Part shown: positions 27,025 to 36,435 of the stretch, piece by piece | How the letters are laid out: the number at the start of each line of letters is the position of its first letter | Numbering within the stretch: the first letter of the stretch is position 1 | The notes under the pieces: generated by a model | Database searches by the model: none | What the model was told of the DNA's origin: nothing | Seen by the model: the letters and a program-made list of their open reading frames with translations, nothing else | Program-made: the position numbers and the translations under genes | From: Fuerstiella marisgermanici | GTDB lineage: Bacteria; Planctomycetota; Planctomycetia; Planctomycetales; Planctomycetaceae | Direction of reading: 5' to 3' | Assembly (NCBI RefSeq): GCF_001983935.1 | Contig: NZ_CP017641.1 | Coordinates: 1,426,001-1,490,000, forward strand | Length of the DNA: 64,000 bases

Positions 27025-28047
27025 TCAAAAGTCTGCATCCGGACTTGGAATCTCTACCGGCGAATGCAGCTTCGCAGACCGTTCTGCGGCTTCCATCACT
27101 GTCACCGCCTTCGCGGCATCCAGTGGTGTTGAAACCGTCGGCGCCGTGTTGGTGCGGACGCAGTTTGCGAAGTACGCCAGTTGTTCGGCCAATGCACCCA
27201 CACGGCGGCCATGCTGCTCCGGCCAGTAAACGGTGTCTCGCATCTTGATGCCGTCCGCATTCACCATTTGGAACCCGGTTTCCGAACAGTCCACCGTCAA
27301 CATTCCGTCCGTGCCGATCACTTCGATCTTCGCATCGATGACGGTGGAAACGTTTTCCGGAAGACACCACACTGTTTCGATCACACCAACCGCTGCGTCG
27401 CCGAATTCGAGCATGGCCCAGCCAACGTCGGCATAGCGGAAGTCAGAGGCACGAACATTTCGAGCGTAGACTCGTGTTGGCATCTGGTTCATAAACCACA
27501 GCATCAGATCAGCATCGTGAATGCCGTCGCCCATCAGGGGCGAGATCTTGTCCAGCCGAATGTGTCCCGGTGCTCGCGGCAGATTGCGTTTTGCGTGCAT
27601 GGACACAATGCGGCCGATCGCACCATCGCGAATCGAACGTTCTGCAAGGCTGGCTCGAGGATCAAACCGGCAGACGTGGCCCACCATTAAAAAGCCGGGC
27701 GAATCAGCAGCCAACGCTACAAGTTCCCGGCACTGTTCCGACGTTTCCGCCATTGGCTTTTCCAGAAACACGTGCTTGCCGGCCTCTAACGCGGCTTTTG
27801 CGATCGAAAAGTGCTGCTGCCAATGAGTCGTGATGCTGACAGCATCGACTCTGTTGTCCTGCAACAGGTCTCGATAGTCGCAGGTCGCGGACGTTTCAGG
27901 ATACGCGGACGCGGCGGCGGCCAGTTTTTCCGGATCGTGGTGACAAACGGCGGCCAATTCGCTGCCGTACAAAGACTGAACGGTTTGGGCGTGGATGGCG
28001 CCAAATCGCCCAATTCCGATAATTCCCCATCGGACGCTTTTCAGCAT
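27025..28047 (-). CDS. Gfo/Idh/MocA-family NAD(P)-dependent oxidoreductase
   Basis: 340 residues. The Rossmann motif is WGIIGIGRFGAIHAQTV (residues ~6-22), and the family signature EKPMAETSEQC (residues ~95-105) contains the cofactor/substrate lysine in the E-K-P motif. Start ATG at 28045-28047 was chosen because AAAGGAG lies 12 bp upstream and MLKSVRWGIIGIG is the expected N-terminus; earlier in-frame starts add 45 unlikely residues. Such enzymes oxidise sugars, inositols or related alcohols; no substrate clue in the neighbours. Confidence 0.9.
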   Translation of the reverse strand: MLKSVRWGIIGIGRFGAIHAQTVQSLYGSELAAVCHHDPEKLAAAASAYPETSATCDYRDLLQDNRVDAVSITTHWQQHFSIAKAALEAGKHVFLEKPMAETSEQCRELVALAADSPGFLMVGHVCRFDPRASLAERSIRDGAIGRIVSMHAKRNLPRAPGHIRLDKISPLMGDGIHDADLMLWFMNQMPTRVYARNVRASDFRYADVGWAMLEFGDAAVGVIETVWCLPENVSTVIDAKIEVIGTDGMLTVDCSETGFQMVNADGIKMRDTVYWPEQHGRRVGALAEQLAYFANCVRTNTAPTVSTPLDAAKAVTVMEAAERSAKLHSPVEIPSPDADF

Positions 28048-28213
28048 GAAATCAGGACTCCTTTGGCGCATGTTGGGTGAAAATTCGTATCCCAATTTGT
28101 TGTGGTGCGAAAATCGGCCTTCCGAGTGGACGCGATCAGCTATCCGACGCATAATTCTGCCACGGCGGCCGGACTGTCGCAATCAAGGGCCAATTAATGG
28201 GTTACGACGGATC

Positions 28214-28606
28214 ATGATGAAGCAAGAAGACTTACAGCAGTTTCGAGATATCCTGCGAGCCATGCAGGCACGCGTTCGTGAGGACGTGGACCAGCTGGAA
28301 GAGGAAGCGTTTTCGTCTAAAGGAAATGGCGACCACGGTTCGTCCAACCATATGGCGGAAATGGGGTCGGACGCGTGGGACGTCGACTTTTCGCTAAGAA
28401 TGGTGGAAAATGACGAAGAGTTTCTGAAAGAGATCTCGACGGCGTTAAGCAAAATCGACAAAGCTACGTTCGGTTTGTGCGAAATGTGTCTGGAATCGGG
28501 TAAGTCTGAGGCCAAATCCCGTATTCCCAAAGCGAGGCTGAAAGCCGTTCCGTACGCGCGCAATTGCGTGGACTGCGAACGTGAACGAGAAACCGAAAAC
28601 TCATGA
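28214..28606 (+). CDS. DksA/TraR-type zinc-finger protein
   Basis: 130 residues from ATG 28214. The N-terminal two-thirds is a helical hairpin (QQFRDILRAMQARVREDVDQ ... LRMVENDEEFLKEISTALSKI) and the C-terminus has the zinc finger CEMC-x28-CVDC of the DksA/TraR family, which binds the RNA polymerase secondary channel or acts in related regulation. The D-x-x-D/A pair of DksA's tip is not obvious, so a general DksA role is unproven. It overlaps lspA by ATGA at 28603-28606, suggesting co-expression; dksA-like and lspA adjacency is a common arrangement in planctomycetes by my recollection. Confidence 0.88.
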   Translation: MMKQEDLQQFRDILRAMQARVREDVDQLEEEAFSSKGNGDHGSSNHMAEMGSDAWDVDFSLRMVENDEEFLKEISTALSKIDKATFGLCEMCLESGKSEAKSRIPKARLKAVPYARNCVDCERERETENS

Positions 28607-29178
28607 ACAGATTGCCGCGAAATCGAGCCGTTGTTTTTGGAATCATCACGGCGTCGATGCTGGCGGTTGATTTGTGGTCCAAGACAGCGGCTTTCACCGC
28701 GTTCCCTCTGCGCAATGGCGGGCCATGGTTGATTGATTCAACGGCCGTTCGGTTCCGTTTTTTCACCAGCCTGAATGAAGGCGCGCTGTGGGGATTTGGC
28801 CAGGGGTTCGCCTGGGCCTTTGCTCTGTTAAGTGTCGCTGCGTTTGTCGGTGTGCTGTACTGGCTGTTCGTGATGAAAGCGGCCGAAAGTTTGTGGCTGA
28901 CAATTTCGCTGGCATTCGTGTCTGCCGGCACGCTGGGAAACCTGTACGATCGCCTCGGCCTGCATGGTATTCGCCTGCCCGGTCAGGATCAGCCGATTCA
29001 AGCGGTTCGCGACTTCTTTCATTTTCAGTTCGGCGGCACTGTTCAGAACCCTGGACTCGATTGGGCCATCTTTAACGTGGCCGACATCTGCCTTGTTTGC
29101 GGAGCCGGCATGCTGATGATCCAGTCACTGTTTGCCCCGCCTGAACCGACAACTCAGCCCGTCCGTACGGAATCGTAG
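28603..29178 (+). CDS. lspA: Lipoprotein signal peptidase (signal peptidase II)
   Basis: 191 residues with four hydrophobic helices. The conserved segments are LNEGALWGFGQGFAWAF, the first catalytic aspartate in GNLYDRLGL, and the second in WAIFNVADICLV; VRDFFHFQFGG lies between, as in LspA. It cleaves prolipoproteins in the cytoplasmic membrane after lipid attachment. Length is slightly above the usual ~160-170 residues because of a C-terminal extension. It is coupled to the DksA/TraR gene and convergent with the sulfatase, whose stop is only 2 bp away. Confidence 0.95.
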   Translation: MNRLPRNRAVVFGIITASMLAVDLWSKTAAFTAFPLRNGGPWLIDSTAVRFRFFTSLNEGALWGFGQGFAWAFALLSVAAFVGVLYWLFVMKAAESLWLTISLAFVSAGTLGNLYDRLGLHGIRLPGQDQPIQAVRDFFHFQFGGTVQNPGLDWAIFNVADICLVCGAGMLMIQSLFAPPEPTTQPVRTES

Positions 29179-29179
29179 A

Positions 29180-30703
29180 TCATTCCGACTTGCTCCACTT
29201 CGGATCGCCTGCATCAACGGGTAGCGCCGCGTTCCACTGCATCACCTGCTTGTGCAACTGGTCCGCTTCAGCCTTGTGCTGGTCGATCACGTTTCGCGTT
29301 TCTGAAACGTCAGCACTCAGGTTGTACAACTGCCGATCGCTGCCATCGTAATTTACGTAATACTTCCAGACGCCGCGAAGTACGGCGAGGTCCGGATTGT
29401 CCTGTTGTTTCGTTCCCGGCCGATCAGGCGGCCGTCGCCAGAAGATTGGTGCTTTGCGGCTTTGCTGTTGGCTGCCCAGCAAAGTGGCGGCCAGGTCTTC
29501 GCCGTCAAATTCGATGTCTGCGGGCGGTGCCGTCTTTGTGATTGCGTACAGCGAGCGGTTAACGTCGATCGCAGACAGTACGCTGCTTTCGTTAACCGAC
29601 CCAGCGGCGTCATCCGCCAGCAAACCCGGCCCCCACACGATCAACGGCGACCTCACTCCGCCTTCGTACAGCCACGTCTTTGCACCACGAAGAGGCGCCG
29701 CAGTTCCCGCTCCTTCTTCGTGTCCGTTGTCGGACATAACAAGAATAAGTGAGTTGTCCCGCAACGCCGCATCGTTACGGATTCGGTCAAACAATCGGCC
29801 GAGTTGCTCATCCATCGCGACCAGCACGGCGTAATAAAGTGCCTTCTTGCTTTCGTCCGTTTTGTCACGCAGCACCTTTGGAGGAAAGAAGGGCGAATGC
29901 ACATCGTCCGGCCACAGGTTCAGGAAGAAAGGTTTTCCGTCGGCCTGAGCCTGGTCCAAAAACTGCAAGGCCTCTTTCACAAACGCAGCGGTGACAACGG
30001 ATCGATCTTCCCACCGAATTGGTCCGTGACCGAGTTTCGCGGATCCGAGATCATGTTTCTTTGGCGGCTTGCCGTCATACGCATCCTTCAATGGCAGCAC
30101 TCGCGGACCCAGGCCCTCAAAGTTGGTCAGGCTTTGGTCGAATCCGTATTCCGAAATCAGCGGCGCGTCGGCGACGTCTCGCTGGCCGCCCATGTGCCAC
30201 TTGCCGAAGTGCCCGGTGGCGTAGCCGGATTTCTGCAACTGTCGAGCCAACATCGGCGCCTGCAGGTCCAGCCACTGAGCCATCCCGCGATCGATGTTGG
30301 CGCTGCGTTTGGCCAGATACGAACTGATTCGCCAACGCTGCGGATACTGACCTGTCGACAACGCGACTCGCGAAGGCGAACAGATTGGTGAGTTGACGTA
30401 GAAGTTGGTGAAGCGCAGCCCTTCGGCGGCCAGGGAATCGATGTTCTCCGTCTGAGTTCGATCGCCGTGATAGCATGAAAGATCGGACCATCCCATGTCA
30501 TCAATAAACACGGTGATGATGTTAGGCCGTTCTGCGGCGAACACCGAAGTGGGCGCGAACAGCAGCAGCAACGCCGTCACGATTTGGTAGATGCAGCCAA
30601 GGCATACCTGCTTAGAAAAACCGAATGCGGACGTGCCAGCGACAGGGACGTCCTGTCCGAGATTCGGCGGAAGAGAATCGCGGGGATTGCAACTGATATT
30701 CAT
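29180..30703 (-). CDS. Sulfatase (formylglycine-dependent)
   Basis: 507 residues from the ATG at 30701-30703. The N-terminal ~55 residues include a signal peptide (CIYQIVTALLLLFAPTSVFAAE). Metal aspartates are in VFIDDMGWSDL, and the formylglycine motif is canonical: ICSPSRVALSTG (C-S-P-S-R). GHFGKWHMGG, FLNLWPDDVHSPFFPP and LVMSDNGHEEGAG complete the arylsulfatase pattern. It probably desulfates algal or other polysaccharides outside the cytoplasm. An earlier in-frame start at 30793 would add 30 residues before the signal; the AGGCGA site supports 30703. Confidence 0.93.
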   Translation of the reverse strand: MNISCNPRDSLPPNLGQDVPVAGTSAFGFSKQVCLGCIYQIVTALLLLFAPTSVFAAERPNIITVFIDDMGWSDLSCYHGDRTQTENIDSLAAEGLRFTNFYVNSPICSPSRVALSTGQYPQRWRISSYLAKRSANIDRGMAQWLDLQAPMLARQLQKSGYATGHFGKWHMGGQRDVADAPLISEYGFDQSLTNFEGLGPRVLPLKDAYDGKPPKKHDLGSAKLGHGPIRWEDRSVVTAAFVKEALQFLDQAQADGKPFFLNLWPDDVHSPFFPPKVLRDKTDESKKALYYAVLVAMDEQLGRLFDRIRNDAALRDNSLILVMSDNGHEEGAGTAAPLRGAKTWLYEGGVRSPLIVWGPGLLADDAAGSVNESSVLSAIDVNRSLYAITKTAPPADIEFDGEDLAATLLGSQQQSRKAPIFWRRPPDRPGTKQQDNPDLAVLRGVWKYYVNYDGSDRQLYNLSADVSETRNVIDQHKAEADQLHKQVMQWNAALPVDAGDPKWSKSE

Positions 30704-30797
30704 GGGTTCGCCTGGCGGCTGCAACAGAGAAGCGATGAAGTGGTCCACACACGAGATCGTACCCACCGAGCCTGCGCGACGATAGTCGGCCAACGAT

Positions 30798-33700
30798 CTA
30801 TGTGCGGTCGCTCAGCTTCAGGCGAAACGCGGGTTCGCCGTAGTGAATGTAGTTGGCCCAATCGAGCTCACTTTCGGAATAGAGCTGCTCACGCGCTTTC
30901 GCGAGTGCTGATCCGATTGTCGGCGGCACTTGTGGATCCTGCGCCAACAAGACGCCGTAGAATGTTTCGGCGAAGACAGCGGCGGCGTGATCCCCGACAG
31001 GCCAGTACGTTCCCACAAAATTTCCGATGCCACCACGAAGCCAGGCTTCCGCAAACGAAACGTTACGATCAATCAGGTCCTGCATTTTCACTTCAGCTCG
31101 CGACGGATTCTTCAACGGTAACCGTTGCGAACGCACGCGCCCGGATTCACACGCATTGAACACGCAAAGAGCCGGCAGCGAATCCAAACGTGCGAGGTCT
31201 CGACCAGACAAAACGGAGTGGCCCGCGCAGACGATGCCGCTGGCCGATCGGTTGTCCGGATCAAAGAAAGCGTGGCCGGCGTAGTGCAGCACGTCGTGCT
31301 CGCCGGATTCCAGCTCAGCGGAAATCCGCTCGCGCGTGGCTTCGGATTTCCAAAGGCGAGTGAGCGACATCCCCTTGTGTTTCGCAATCAGACCTTCAAT
31401 TCGGCGGCCCTCGCGTTCTGCTCCTTCAAGATCTTCAGTCGGGTCGACCACCAGCAGAAAACGCAATTGTTCTGCCTGTCGTCGTTCACGCAACCACTTT
31501 GCCACCGAGATATTATCCGTTGAATACCGGCGACTCAGGTTACCGTCTTCGCCGAATGACCAATCGCCAAGCCGCACGACTTCCCAGGGAACGCGCGAAC
31601 TCCACGCATCGTTCACCAACGTCAATGGCATGGGGCGCAATTCTTCGAGGGCATCTCGAATCAGTTTCGGCAGAAGTAACTCAGCCGCCTGTTCACCGAC
31701 TTTCGTCAATGCGTTGAAACCGGTTCGCCCACCACTGCTGGTGGCCTTTCGAATAGCGTCCAATAGCTGTTCGAACTGTTTGTTATGAATGTCTTGTTCT
31801 GCGCTTAAGACCGTAGCCGACCTGCCGGACGTCAGAACAGACACGTCGATGGTTGTGTTCGACGACGCTGCATCCGGCCCTGCGACTTTGCGCACAATCA
31901 AGTAGCTTCGGTTGCCCTCGAATTCCAGCGTGTGACCGCTTCGAGTCCTCACGGCCGGCGGCTCAGGCAGAATTTCGCGGTCGAATGTCACCTCCAGATC
32001 GTCAAGTTGAGGCGACGCTGCCAGTTGCAAAACGTCGTGCGAAAGTTGCTCATAAGTAGCGGCATCTCGTTCGCAGATCGTCAGTTCACGAAGGCTTGGG
32101 CGACTTCCTGCATCCTTCAATGCTGCGAGTAACCCCTGAACTAGTGCTCGTACGATGGCTGGTTTTGCGAGTCCCGTTCCGCCGCCGATTGGAACCGTCA
32201 CAATGTTGTCCACCTGACACCGCAGCAGAGTACGCATTGCGTTTTCAACCGCGAATCGAAACGTCTCTTCCGTAAATTCATTAAACGAGCCCAGCCCGAT
32301 CAGCACCAGCAAATCGGCACGAATGGCTCGACGTGGCGTGGGCAGCACAAAGACTTCCCCAAGATTCGCTGAGTACATTCGGCGCTCGATCACTTCTGCC
32401 AGCACGCCGTCGATCTGCTGGTCGATGGCGACGGCTGCGCCACCTGGCCGCACGTCGCTGAAAATGCCCAGCATCACGGCCTGCCCTTCCGCTTGAGTGA
32501 TGTCGCCCTGAGCCAGACGCAGGTCAAGTCGTTGGGTGCGCTTTCGACCGACAACAACCGGCTCTTTTGACAACGCCAACGTCGACGTGCTTCCGACGGA
32601 AGGAGTTGTCGCATCGGCTTCGCCCGGCGCTGCAAAGGGTTCCAGCATGTGCCGAATTTCTGTCGTGGTGACAGGGACACTCGTCGCCGAGGCAGCCATA
32701 CGCAGCGCGAGGGCATCGCGATGCAGATCTGATGTGGGCGGCAGGCGATGTCGCAGCAATTCGTCCGGGCGGTCGTCAAGGCGTTCTGTCCGCCCTGTCT
32801 TCAAAACGTCGATCACCGCTCGAATCACTTCACCGTTAGTTGGCAACTTGCCGTGCGATACCTGGCAGTACCGATGAATCGCCCCCGGCAGTTCGGCCAT
32901 CGCCAGTGGCACGGTGCCATCGCCGGCGCTGCTTTTGATGAGTCCAAATTTGTCGCGTTCGCGAAGTAGTCCCACAACGGTTTCCACACCGACTCCGGCA
33001 ATCATTGTCAACGGTCGCGCGTCGTCGCCTTCCCCGATGGCACCTGCGATCAGCGACGATTGAAGATCGACTGCCGCCCTCAGTACCGCCGCGCGGGGAC
33101 GCGGGCCTTGGGATGGGAACGAGGCGAGGTCGAAGTAATCCACGCCATTGGCGTGACTGCCCGCCGGTAGCATCTGGCACAGACCGGTAAACGTGGAGAA
33201 GACGTCCTTTACCACGTCTTCCAGATTGTGACGGAAGTCCAGCCTCGCCACCCATTCGGCCGTCGAATACTGGCCGGTCATAACCTGAGCCGGAGCAAAC
33301 GAACCGAAGTTCGGAGTCCCCAGCAGCACAGTTTGTTCCACAGCGTCAGTGTTAGAACTCAGCAGCTTCAGGGCGGCTCGCGCAACAAGGCCGCCCATGC
33401 TGTGAGCCACTATGGCCACTCGCTGTCGATCGGTGCTGAACGCGCGAATCCGATCGGCCAGCCGCTTGCCAGCGATCTGAACCGGCTGCCGCCAATCAAA
33501 ATGAAAGTACTCCGGCTGAAAACCTGCGATTTGCAGACGCAGCTTCAGTTCCAGGTACGACGGCAGAAACACTCCGTTGGACCTGACGGTGTCGTTGCTG
33601 CCGGTCAAAGCCAACTGTGTGAGGCGTCCGCGAGCGATGTCGAACGGATCGATCCAGATCGTGTTGCCGTCGGCTTCGAGCGTGGAGCCCATGATGCCGG

Positions 33701-33986
33701 GCAGAATCAGGACGCGCAGTCCGCCTCGAGTGGATACGCGGTTGGCTTGCTGAGCCAGATGCTGCAGCTGTCGTAGGTAGTCTTCTGAAAACAGTTGCCT
33801 AAGCTGTTCGCGATCCGTTCCCAGCAGCAGCGCCCGTTCGACGGAATCGGCCGTCATGTCTGCCGGAAACGGAGGCAATGCGGTGTCTGGAGGTACCGAA
33901 CTAGGTTTCGCGCTGCTCGAACGCGTGCGACGTCGCTTTGCCATCTGTCTGCCCCATGATGAAGTTCGCGTCTTCATGCCGGACAA
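30798..33986 (-). CDS. Alpha/beta-hydrolase + M17-N-like + CHAT protease fusion protein
   Basis: 1062 residues. N-terminal domain (~85-400): an LCAT/lipase-like alpha/beta hydrolase beginning GGLRVLILPGIMGSTLEADG, with nucleophile serine in VAIVAHSMGGLVARA (Ser ~196) and a later GDGTVPLAMA acid loop. Middle domain (~480-640): resembles the N-terminal domain of M17 leucine aminopeptidases (LGEVFVLPTPRRAIRADLLV, LIGLGSF) without the M17 catalytic domain. C-terminal domain (~830-1060): CHAT caspase-like protease with catalytic histidine in LHYAGHAFFD (His ~905) and cysteine in CVFNACESG (Cys ~946). CHAT domains act in proteolytic signalling, including defence. No signal peptide; basic start MAKRRRTRSSS at 33944 may be the real one. 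Function unknown. Confidence 0.85.
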   Translation of the reverse strand: MSGMKTRTSSWGRQMAKRRRTRSSSAKPSSVPPDTALPPFPADMTADSVERALLLGTDREQLRQLFSEDYLRQLQHLAQQANRVSTRGGLRVLILPGIMGSTLEADGNTIWIDPFDIARGRLTQLALTGSNDTVRSNGVFLPSYLELKLRLQIAGFQPEYFHFDWRQPVQIAGKRLADRIRAFSTDRQRVAIVAHSMGGLVARAALKLLSSNTDAVEQTVLLGTPNFGSFAPAQVMTGQYSTAEWVARLDFRHNLEDVVKDVFSTFTGLCQMLPAGSHANGVDYFDLASFPSQGPRPRAAVLRAAVDLQSSLIAGAIGEGDDARPLTMIAGVGVETVVGLLRERDKFGLIKSSAGDGTVPLAMAELPGAIHRYCQVSHGKLPTNGEVIRAVIDVLKTGRTERLDDRPDELLRHRLPPTSDLHRDALALRMAASATSVPVTTTEIRHMLEPFAAPGEADATTPSVGSTSTLALSKEPVVVGRKRTQRLDLRLAQGDITQAEGQAVMLGIFSDVRPGGAAVAIDQQIDGVLAEVIERRMYSANLGEVFVLPTPRRAIRADLLVLIGLGSFNEFTEETFRFAVENAMRTLLRCQVDNIVTVPIGGGTGLAKPAIVRALVQGLLAALKDAGSRPSLRELTICERDAATYEQLSHDVLQLAASPQLDDLEVTFDREILPEPPAVRTRSGHTLEFEGNRSYLIVRKVAGPDAASSNTTIDVSVLTSGRSATVLSAEQDIHNKQFEQLLDAIRKATSSGGRTGFNALTKVGEQAAELLLPKLIRDALEELRPMPLTLVNDAWSSRVPWEVVRLGDWSFGEDGNLSRRYSTDNISVAKWLRERRQAEQLRFLLVVDPTEDLEGAEREGRRIEGLIAKHKGMSLTRLWKSEATRERISAELESGEHDVLHYAGHAFFDPDNRSASGIVCAGHSVLSGRDLARLDSLPALCVFNACESGRVRSQRLPLKNPSRAEVKMQDLIDRNVSFAEAWLRGGIGNFVGTYWPVGDHAAAVFAETFYGVLLAQDPQVPPTIGSALAKAREQLYSESELDWANYIHYGEPAFRLKLSDRT

Positions 33987-34069
33987 TTTGTGCCATCCGA
34001 CATGTCTTCACGATACATACCACCCAGGCAAATGCAATAACGCAAGTAGTGGGCAAGGCGGGTTGGCTA

Positions 34070-35164
34070 TTAGGCGGCTTTGCGGCGTCGCTTTGACTTG
34101 CGTTTGCTGCCCGCGTCGCGAGTCGCTGTCTTGCGAGCTGTCGTCGCTGCTTGCGACTCTTCTTCCCCGGACGAATTGGCTTTCGTACGAGTTGTGGCTT
34201 TGTCTGGGACCGAGTCCACTTCTGCGACGACGGCTTCTGCGGCGATGGCTTCCGCAGGAAAATCGACTTCGCCGGTTGCCTGAGCTGGCCATTCGTCGAC
34301 GACCACAGTTTCCGATTTCGGCTGGTGTCGCTGGACCGGCGGATCGTTGCAAATATACGCCACGTAACGACAGTGCAGCAGCATCGATGCAAATGCAGCA
34401 AAGGCCGCGCTTAACACCATCGCGTTAAGCGTCATCGGGTTTATGGTGGCCGTGGCCGCGCCATGAATGAGCATGAACCTCACGACGACTGTCAACACAG
34501 CGATCAGCAACAAACTCTGCGACCAAAAACTACGACTCATGTCGGGCACAACTTTGCTTAGCACAATGCCCCAAAACGTCATCGCTGGCACGATCACCAC
34601 AGCGTATCTGGCCGCTGAAATTTCTCCCGTGAAGGGCTGCAACAGCGCCGTGATCAGTTCGGGGACGATGTTCGCTGTATTCGACAGCAGTAGAATCGCC
34701 AATACAGCCTGTCCCGCCGCCAACCACTTCCACCAGCGGTAGCGGCCTTTGTAGTCGATGTCACTGCCCGCTCGAACCCAGCCGATCAGTAACGCCAGTT
34801 GAGCCGCCAGCAACAGTAACGTTCCGGTAATAACGTTGATCGTGTCTTCGAAGGGAACGGCCGCGTCAAAATCCGTGGTGAAGGTCTCAGCGGGCGTCGC
34901 CACCGCCTGTCGCGCGTAGAACAGGCCTGCTATACCAAGTAACCCGAGAACTAGAACGACGAGGTGTTTCCATATGCGAGGCGAGATTGCTCGCCGCAGC
35001 AGCCGAACATCAACGCGGGTCGCGACGGTCGACAGATCGTTCCACTTGATCGGGCGTTCAACGGGACGCTCGTCGCTGCTTGAGTATTCAGGTACATCGT
35101 CCTGGGACAGTCGGCGGCGACGACGGTCACCCAGATCTGCAGCTCCGGCAAATCGGTTTTCCAT
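34070..35164 (-). CDS. Six-helix membrane protein with charged tails, function unknown
   Basis: About 364 residues from ATG 35162-35164 (an ATG at 35279-35281 would give 403). An Arg-rich soluble N-terminus (GDRRRRRLSQDD) precedes six predicted helices at ~75-330 (HLVVLVLGLLGIAGLFYA; INVITGTLLLLAAQLALLIG; WLAAGQAVLAILLL; YAVVIVPAMTFWGIVL; FWSQSLLLIAVLTVVVRFM; LNAMVLSAAFAAFASMLL). The C-terminal tail is acidic, then Lys/Arg-rich (SKRKSKRRRKAA). It is 83 bp upstream of the CHAT fusion on the same strand, so it may be a membrane partner, but no family was recognised. Confidence 0.7.
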   Translation of the reverse strand: MENRFAGAADLGDRRRRRLSQDDVPEYSSSDERPVERPIKWNDLSTVATRVDVRLLRRAISPRIWKHLVVLVLGLLGIAGLFYARQAVATPAETFTTDFDAAVPFEDTINVITGTLLLLAAQLALLIGWVRAGSDIDYKGRYRWWKWLAAGQAVLAILLLSNTANIVPELITALLQPFTGEISAARYAVVIVPAMTFWGIVLSKVVPDMSRSFWSQSLLLIAVLTVVVRFMLIHGAATATINPMTLNAMVLSAAFAAFASMLLHCRYVAYICNDPPVQRHQPKSETVVVDEWPAQATGEVDFPAEAIAAEAVVAEVDSVPDKATTRTKANSSGEEESQAATTARKTATRDAGSKRKSKRRRKAA

Positions 35165-35368
35165 TTTGCTGCCAACCTTCTGACGGGAACGAACTGAGTC
35201 GACGGCGGGCACCCTTCGAAAGAACACTGCGGCAGATTCTGCCGGTGTGAAACGTTGAGGTGACTCGCCATCTGTTCCCATCGGCCTGTTTGTTGCCGCA
35301 GCCTCAGTTTCGCGGGCACTGCTGTCACCGCTTGAGTGCCTTCGCCATCTTACTTATCCGTGTCGCCT

Positions 35369-36253
35369 TCAAATGCGAACGACGGCAAGAAAGGCAGTGT
35401 TCAATCCGACAAGCGGCGTGAGCATTCGGCGAGCTTCACGCGGCGTATGAGCGATCAAAAAACAGGTCGATCCGCTACCGGACATAAACACCGGACGGCT
35501 GCACCGTTCGTTCATTTGCTGCATGAGCTTGGCCATGCCGGGATTGAGGCTCCTCGCAGGTTCCGTGAGTCGGTTGTACGCGACGTCGGCCAGGTTCTGC
35601 AGTCGGCCGCTCGCGAGAACGTCTGACACTGGCTGAAAACTTCGGTGCTCGTAGGCTGGTCCCAGTCTTCGAAACACGTCCGGCGTTGAATTGCCCACAG
35701 GCGGGCGAGCCACAACAAAGCTTAACGAACCCGCCATTGGGATCGGTTCAATTTGTTCGCCGCGACCTCGGCACACGGCGGCTCGACAGTCTTCTACGAA
35801 GAAGTTCACGTCGCTGCCGAGTGTCGCTGCAAGCCGATGCAACTCCGATTTGGGCAGCTTCAGATTCCATAACTGATTCAGGCCGAGCAGCGTTGTCGCC
35901 GCGTTGCTGGAACCACCCGCGAGCCCTGCTTCGGCGGGAATCCGTTTGTCGATCGTGATAGCAGCCCCAAGCGTGGACGCCGTCGCCTGCTGCAGTGCGC
36001 GGGCCGCTCGGAGGATCAGGTTGGATTCATCAAGCGGGAAATCTGCAGCGACATGCGTTGGATCTGAGTTCGCGACTCTTAGAGTTAGCTGATCGTCGCT
36101 CGTTGCTTCAAAGTGCAACACGTCACACAGATCCGTGCGCAGCATGACGCTTTCGAGTTCATGAAAACCGTCGTCCCGTTTGCCGAGAACTTCCAGAAAT
36201 ACGTTCAGCTTGGCGGGCGCCGAAAGGCAAATTGACGTCGCGGTGTTGAGCAA
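35369..36253 (-). CDS. ispE: 4-diphosphocytidyl-2-C-methyl-D-erythritol kinase
   Basis: 294 residues of GHMP-kinase fold. PAKLNVFLEVLGKRDDGFHEL (residues ~13-33) holds the catalytic lysine, PAEAGLAGGSSNAATTL is the ATP-binding glycine-serine loop, GSDVNFF contains the catalytic aspartate, and FMSGSGSTCF is the C-terminal GHMP motif. It phosphorylates CDP-ME in the non-mevalonate isoprenoid pathway. Translation appears to start at TTG 36251-36253, the only start giving a full N-terminus. No operon partner is obvious beyond the minus-strand membrane gene 87 bp or more downstream. Confidence 0.95.
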   Translation of the reverse strand: MLNTATSICLSAPAKLNVFLEVLGKRDDGFHELESVMLRTDLCDVLHFEATSDDQLTLRVANSDPTHVAADFPLDESNLILRAARALQQATASTLGAAITIDKRIPAEAGLAGGSSNAATTLLGLNQLWNLKLPKSELHRLAATLGSDVNFFVEDCRAAVCRGRGEQIEPIPMAGSLSFVVARPPVGNSTPDVFRRLGPAYEHRSFQPVSDVLASGRLQNLADVAYNRLTEPARSLNPGMAKLMQQMNERCSRPVFMSGSGSTCFLIAHTPREARRMLTPLVGLNTAFLAVVRI

Positions 36254-36435
36254 AATACGTTGCGCCTTGGAAATTCAAACAGGCCAGCCAGGCAACGCCG
36301 TTTGCATGCGGACGACGTCTGCAGGTGGTATACTTGCCGTTCGATCGTCTTGTCAACTGCTCGCGTCGGCGGACCTTCGACATGGCATCGAATCACAAGT
36401 CGCGACACAAGCTTAGAGGATGAATTCGGTTTAAC

